A stretch of 8,136 nt of DNA from an uncultured Mycoplasmatota bacterium (GTDB lineage Bacteria > Bacillota_I > Bacilli_A > RF39 > UBA660). Below, in pieces: positions 6,036-8,136 of this stretch. Made by a program: the position numbers and the translations under genes. Each line of letters starts with the position of its first letter. Position 1 is the first letter of the stretch. The notes below the pieces were generated by a model. It was not told the origin of the DNA. It saw only the letters and a list, made by a program, of their open reading frames with translations, and ran no database searches. The stretch spans positions 1 through 8,136 of the forward strand of contig CAOKLK010000022.1 in assembly GCA_948469295.1 (NCBI GenBank), read 5' to 3'.

Positions 6036-6064
6036 ATTATAACGAATTTAAAATTGATCCGCAA
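6036..6064 (-). promoter_or_regulatory. Candidate promoter of the three-gene membrane protein unit
   Basis: A perfect -10 TATAAT (6041-6036) and TTGCGG (6064-6059) are spaced by 17 bp. The -35 matches only TTG well. The start of transcription would be near 6029, so the leader is very short (about 13 nt) and begins at the ribosome binding site. It lies just past the rplL terminator. Confidence 0.5.
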
Positions 6065-6076
6065 GTTTTAATTAAC

Positions 6077-6104
6077 AAAAAAACTAAGTAAAAATACTTA
6101 GTTT
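6077..6104 (-). terminator. Intrinsic terminator after rplL
   Basis: AAACTAAGTA (6104-6095) and TACTTAGTTT (6090-6081) form a perfect 10-bp stem with a 4-nt loop. It is followed by four more U residues, giving a run of seven with the stem. It lies 11 bp past the rplL stop and closes the rplJ-rplL transcript. Confidence 0.9.
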
Positions 6105-6115
6105 AAATAAGAAAC

Positions 6116-6481
6116 TTAAGCTAATTCGATTTCTGCTCCAGCTTCTTCTAATTGTGCTTTAATTTGATTAGCTTCATCAGCAGGTACGTTTTCTTTAACA
6201 TTTCCTCCATTATCAGCTAATGCTTTTGCTTCAACAAGTCCTAAACCTGTAATTTCTTTTAATAATTTAATAACTGCAATTTTATTTCCTCCAGCATTTT
6301 TCAAAACGATAGTTTTAGCAGCATTAGATTCTTCTGCTCCAGCAGCTGGTGCAGCAGCTACTGCTACAGCATCTGGATTTACTCCAAATTCTTCTTTCAT
6401 TGCATCAACTAATTCTTTTACTTCAAGAATAGTCATTTCTTTTAAAGCACTAATAAAATCTTCTTTACTTAATTTAGCCAT
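6116..6481 (-). CDS. rplL: 50S ribosomal protein L7/L12
   Basis: The 121-residue product is a full-length L7/L12, the multicopy stalk protein that recruits translation GTPases. The N-terminal dimerisation domain (1-33) binds the L10 C-terminal helix. An Ala-rich hinge (about 35-55, AVAVAAAPAAGAEES) follows. The C-terminal factor-binding domain (56-121) has the conserved NKIAVIKLLKEITGLGLVEAKAL core. It starts 15 bp after rplJ ends, with AAGGAG (6496-6491) adjoining the rplJ stop codon, so the two are co-transcribed and controlled together by the L10 leader. An intrinsic terminator follows; rpoB is not downstream. Confidence 0.97.
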   Translation of the reverse strand: MAKLSKEDFISALKEMTILEVKELVDAMKEEFGVNPDAVAVAAAPAAGAEESNAAKTIVLKNAGGNKIAVIKLLKEITGLGLVEAKALADNGGNVKENVPADEANQIKAQLEEAGAEIELA

Positions 6482-6496
6482 TTTTCTTCTCTCCTT

Positions 6497-6988
6497 CTAT
6501 TTTTCTAAATTTTCCGCATATTGGTTTAATCCAATTGCAAGCTTATTAACGTGTTCCATCATACCACGACAAAGCATAGTAAGTAATCCTTCATAAGATG
6601 GAATACTAGCATAATCTTGAATTGTTGCTAAATCTGCAACATTTCCACTAATAATACCAACACGAATCTCTAATTTTTTATGATCCTTGGCAAAATCAGA
6701 AATAACCTTAATTGGTTCTAATAAATTTTTTCCAAATAAAATAGCATTTGGTCCTTCTAAAAAACCTTCAAAACTTATATTTTGTTCATCTAAAGCTCTT
6801 TTTAAAAGAGTATTTTTATAAATTTTAAAAGTTGCATCAGTTTCTCTTAATTTTCTACGTAATTCACTTAAATCAGAAACTGTTAACCCTTGATATTGAA
6901 ACAAGATAACACTTTCACTAGATTTAATATTTTCCAAAATCTCATTAACTGTTGCTTTCTTTGCTTCTAAAATTTTAGAACTTGCCAT
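6497..6988 (-). CDS. rplJ: 50S ribosomal protein L10
   Basis: The 163-residue product is L10, the base of the ribosomal stalk, which binds 23S rRNA and carries L7/L12 dimers. The N-terminal rRNA-binding domain shows YQGLTVSDLSELRRKLRE (32-49) and FKIYKNTLLKRAL (54-66). The C-terminal helix (about 136-163) is the L7/L12 docking helix and is long enough for several dimers. Length is typical (about 165). AGGAGG (7000-6995) lies 6 nt before the ATG. The gene follows an L10-leader attenuator and its own promoter. By family knowledge, the L10-L12 complex binds that leader to repress its own synthesis. Confidence 0.97.
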   Translation of the reverse strand: MASSKILEAKKATVNEILENIKSSESVILFQYQGLTVSDLSELRRKLRETDATFKIYKNTLLKRALDEQNISFEGFLEGPNAILFGKNLLEPIKVISDFAKDHKKLEIRVGIISGNVADLATIQDYASIPSYEGLLTMLCRGMMEHVNKLAIGLNQYAENLEK

Positions 6989-7010
6989 TTCACTCCTCCT
7001 TTTCTTTATT

Positions 7011-7039
7011 AAAAAAGCTTATCCCAAAAGGACAAGCTT
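7011..7039 (-). terminator. Attenuator hairpin of the rplJ-rplL leader
   Basis: AAGCTTGTCC (7039-7030) pairs with GGATAAGCTT (7024-7015), ten pairs with one G-U, around a 5-nt loop. U residues run to 7011. It ends 10 bp before the rplJ ribosome binding site. In this position it acts as a conditional terminator controlled by L10-L12 binding (known for the family, inferred here). Confidence 0.85.
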
Positions 7040-7121
7040 AAAATAACATGTTTTAAGTGTCCCTCGGTAGGATAATTAAAACTTACGTTCCCTACTGTCT
7101 TTGGGTGATTTGCTTTTTCTA
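7011..7121 (-). ncRNA. L10 leader (autoregulatory ribosomal protein leader RNA)
   Basis: Between a consensus promoter and rplJ, the transcript carries the core AGACAGTAGG (7100-7091) and CCTACCGAGGG (7071-7061). The GTAGG and CCTAC segments pair, and outer CCC (7105-7103) can pair with GGG (7063-7061). This is the conserved core of Firmicutes L10 leaders, where L10-L12 binds. Downstream come a 7-bp hairpin (7057-7037) and an intrinsic terminator (7039-7011) that overlap by three bases. The 5' end is inferred from the promoter. Confidence 0.85.
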
Positions 7122-7128
7122 GTTTTTT

Positions 7129-7157
7129 ATTATATGAAAAATATAATTAAATGTCAA
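7129..7157 (-). promoter_or_regulatory. Perfect consensus sigma-A promoter for rplJ-rplL
   Basis: TTGACA (7157-7152) and TATAAT (7134-7129) match the consensus at all 12 positions, with the optimal 17-bp spacer. The -35 box overlaps the last codons of rplA (Phe-Asp-Ile). Transcription would start near 7122 and enter the L10 leader directly, so rplJ-rplL can be made independently of rplK-rplA. Confidence 0.9.
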
Positions 7158-7845
7158 AAGAATTTTTATCAACTTTTACACCAGGTCCCATAGTTGCAGA
7201 TAAACTAATTGATTGAACAAATTTACCTTTTACAGTTGCTGGTTTTAGTTTAGAAATTGTAGAAACAACATATTCCATATTTTCTTTTAACTTATTATCA
7301 TCGAAAGATGTTTTTCCAATAATTCCATGAATGTTTCCATATTGATCTGTACGGAACTCTACCATACCTTTTTGAATATCCAAAACAGCTTTCGCAGGAT
7401 TTGGAGTAACGGTATTTGTTTTAGGATTTGGCATTAACCCTTTTGGTCCTAAAAGTTTACCAATCTTACCTAAATGAGGCATCATTTCTGGTGTTGCTAC
7501 AATGACATCAAAATCAAACCAATTTTCTTTTTGAATTTTATCAATCATTTCAACTTCTCCAACATAATCTGCTCCAGCCTCTTTTGCTTCCTCTGCTTGA
7601 GAACCTTTGGCAATAACTAAAATACGTTTGGTCTTACCAGTACCATTAGGAAGTACTAAAGATCCACGTAATTGTTGATCAGCTTTTTTCGGATCAACAT
7701 TTAGCTTAATTGCAAAATCTACAGATCCATCAAATTTTGTAATTGAAGTTTCTTTTACTAATTTGATTGCTTCTTCTAAAGTATATTCTTTATTTTTTTC
7801 ACACTTTTTAGAAGCTTCCACATATTTCTTACTAAACTTTTTCAT
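7147..7845 (-). CDS. rplA: 50S ribosomal protein L1
   Basis: The 232-residue product is a full-length L1 (family about 230), which binds 23S rRNA at the mobile L1 stalk near the E site. Conserved stretches are visible in order: FDGSVDFAIKLNVDPKKADQ (38-57), LRGSLVLPNGTGK (59-71), IVATPEMMPHLGKIGKLLGP (115-134), and GLMPNPKTNTVTPN (136-149). The end is VKGKFVQSISLSATMGPGVK. AGGAGG (7856-7851) lies 5 nt before the ATG. It follows rplK by 50 bp with no terminator between, so the two are probably co-transcribed. The 3' end also contains the -35 box of the rplJ promoter. Confidence 0.97.
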   Translation of the reverse strand: MKKFSKKYVEASKKCEKNKEYTLEEAIKLVKETSITKFDGSVDFAIKLNVDPKKADQQLRGSLVLPNGTGKTKRILVIAKGSQAEEAKEAGADYVGEVEMIDKIQKENWFDFDVIVATPEMMPHLGKIGKLLGPKGLMPNPKTNTVTPNPAKAVLDIQKGMVEFRTDQYGNIHGIIGKTSFDDNKLKENMEYVVSTISKLKPATVKGKFVQSISLSATMGPGVKVDKNSFDI

Positions 7846-7895
7846 AATTTCCTCCTAACTGTGGTTTATTAGCGGACTTATTTTTATTTAAAATA

Positions 7896-8136
7896 TTATT
7901 CTTCAGAAGAATTGTTACTTTTTCCAATAACTTCAACTTCAGCACTTACTTCACTTTGTGCTTCTGCTTCCATTTCAGCTAATTGTTCTTCTCTTTTTTC
8001 ACGCATTTGCTCTTCTTTTTGAGCTTCCTTTGCATGTTCTGCTAATTCTTCATCATTCAATCCTTTAACAGCAATTCCCATATTACGTGCAGTTCCTTCA
8101 ATGATATTCATTGCTTCTTCAACAGTATATGCATTT
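7896..8136 (-). CDS. rplK: 50S ribosomal protein L11, 3' part, with acidic C-terminal extension
   Basis: The gene runs off the window edge; 79 C-terminal residues are visible. They begin NAYTVEEAMNIIEGTARNMG, the characteristic end of the L11 C-terminal rRNA-binding domain, which contacts the GTPase-associated centre of 23S rRNA. The ATG at 8111 is internal, not the start. L11 normally ends within a few residues of this point. Here about 55 more residues follow, rich in Glu, Ala, Lys and Gln, with a likely long helix or coiled coil (about visible residues 27-60) and a polar end (KSNNSSEE). The frame is clean and ends in TAA, so the tail is probably real. rplA follows 50 bp downstream, the usual order. 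Confidence 0.93.
   Translation of the reverse strand, partial: NAYTVEEAMNIIEGTARNMGIAVKGLNDEELAEHAKEAQKEEQMREKREEQLAEMEAEAQSEVSAEVEVIGKSNNSSEE

Noticed and set aside
6017..6064. Longer N-terminus for the 113-residue protein (16 extra residues)
   Set aside because: No ribosome binding site before 6064, a good one before 6016, and a -10 box lies inside the extension.
1..8136. Mollicutes code with TGA as tryptophan
   Set aside because: The Trp codons I checked are TGG and no real frame contains an internal TGA. Stops are TAA or TAG, but ten genes are too few to read meaning into the absence of TGA.
1..8136. CRISPR array, tRNA, insertion sequence or phage genes
   Set aside because: The only tandem repeats are in coding frame within surface genes. 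I saw no spacer-like spacing, cloverleaf, transposase motif or terminal inverted repeats.

Overview
This window looks like chromosome of a low-GC, host-associated member of the Firmicutes (Bacilli) or a close Mollicutes-like relative. The evidence is strong A/T bias, SD-led genes, U-rich intrinsic terminators, a Firmicutes-type L10 leader, and surface proteins of the kind common in gut and oral bacteria (BspA-type repeats, beta-helix proteins). The tryptophan codons I checked are TGG and no reading frame needs TGA as Trp, so the standard bacterial code fits and the Mycoplasma/Spiroplasma code does not. Lineage is an inference; no marker here settles it. Every supported gene is on the minus strand, so the window reads from right to left.

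Right end (about 8136-6077): ribosomal protein genes rplK (3' part only), rplA, rplJ and rplL. The rplK product carries an unusual acidic tail of about 55 residues. A perfect consensus sigma-A promoter (TTGACA, 17 bp, TATAAT) starts inside the last codons of rplA. It drives an L10-leader RNA that ends in an intrinsic terminator before rplJ-rplL, the usual autoregulatory arrangement. A 10-bp perfect terminator hairpin closes the unit after rplL; rpoB does not follow.

Middle (6064-4832): a promoter, three tightly packed small genes and a terminator. All three products are single-pass, N-terminally anchored membrane proteins with a pair of external cysteines. The second has a prepilin-like N-terminus (Gly before the cleavage point, Glu at +5). 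The second and third share a cysteine-containing C-terminal pattern and look like paralogues. I cannot name their function; a pilin or pseudopilin-like role is a hypothesis.

Left-middle (4781-3924): a BspA-type leucine-rich repeat (DUF285) gene that appears broken. The signal-anchor part (4726-4586) and the repeat part (frame open from about 4616 to 3975) are in different frames, and the repeat frame has no convincing start. It ends in a clean GAAA-loop terminator. Then comes a monocistronic gene for a 165-residue anchored extracellular protein of unknown function (3824-3327) with its own terminator.

Left end (3093-3): a 986-residue mosaic surface protein with an N-terminal anchor, a TasA/camelysin-like domain, Ig-like domains, two near-identical four-cysteine repeats, another Ig/FN3-like domain and a right-handed beta-helix. 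Its first 30 residues resemble those of the broken BspA gene, so the two share an export/anchor module. Overall, a conserved ribosomal operon borders a run of independently transcribed surface-protein genes.
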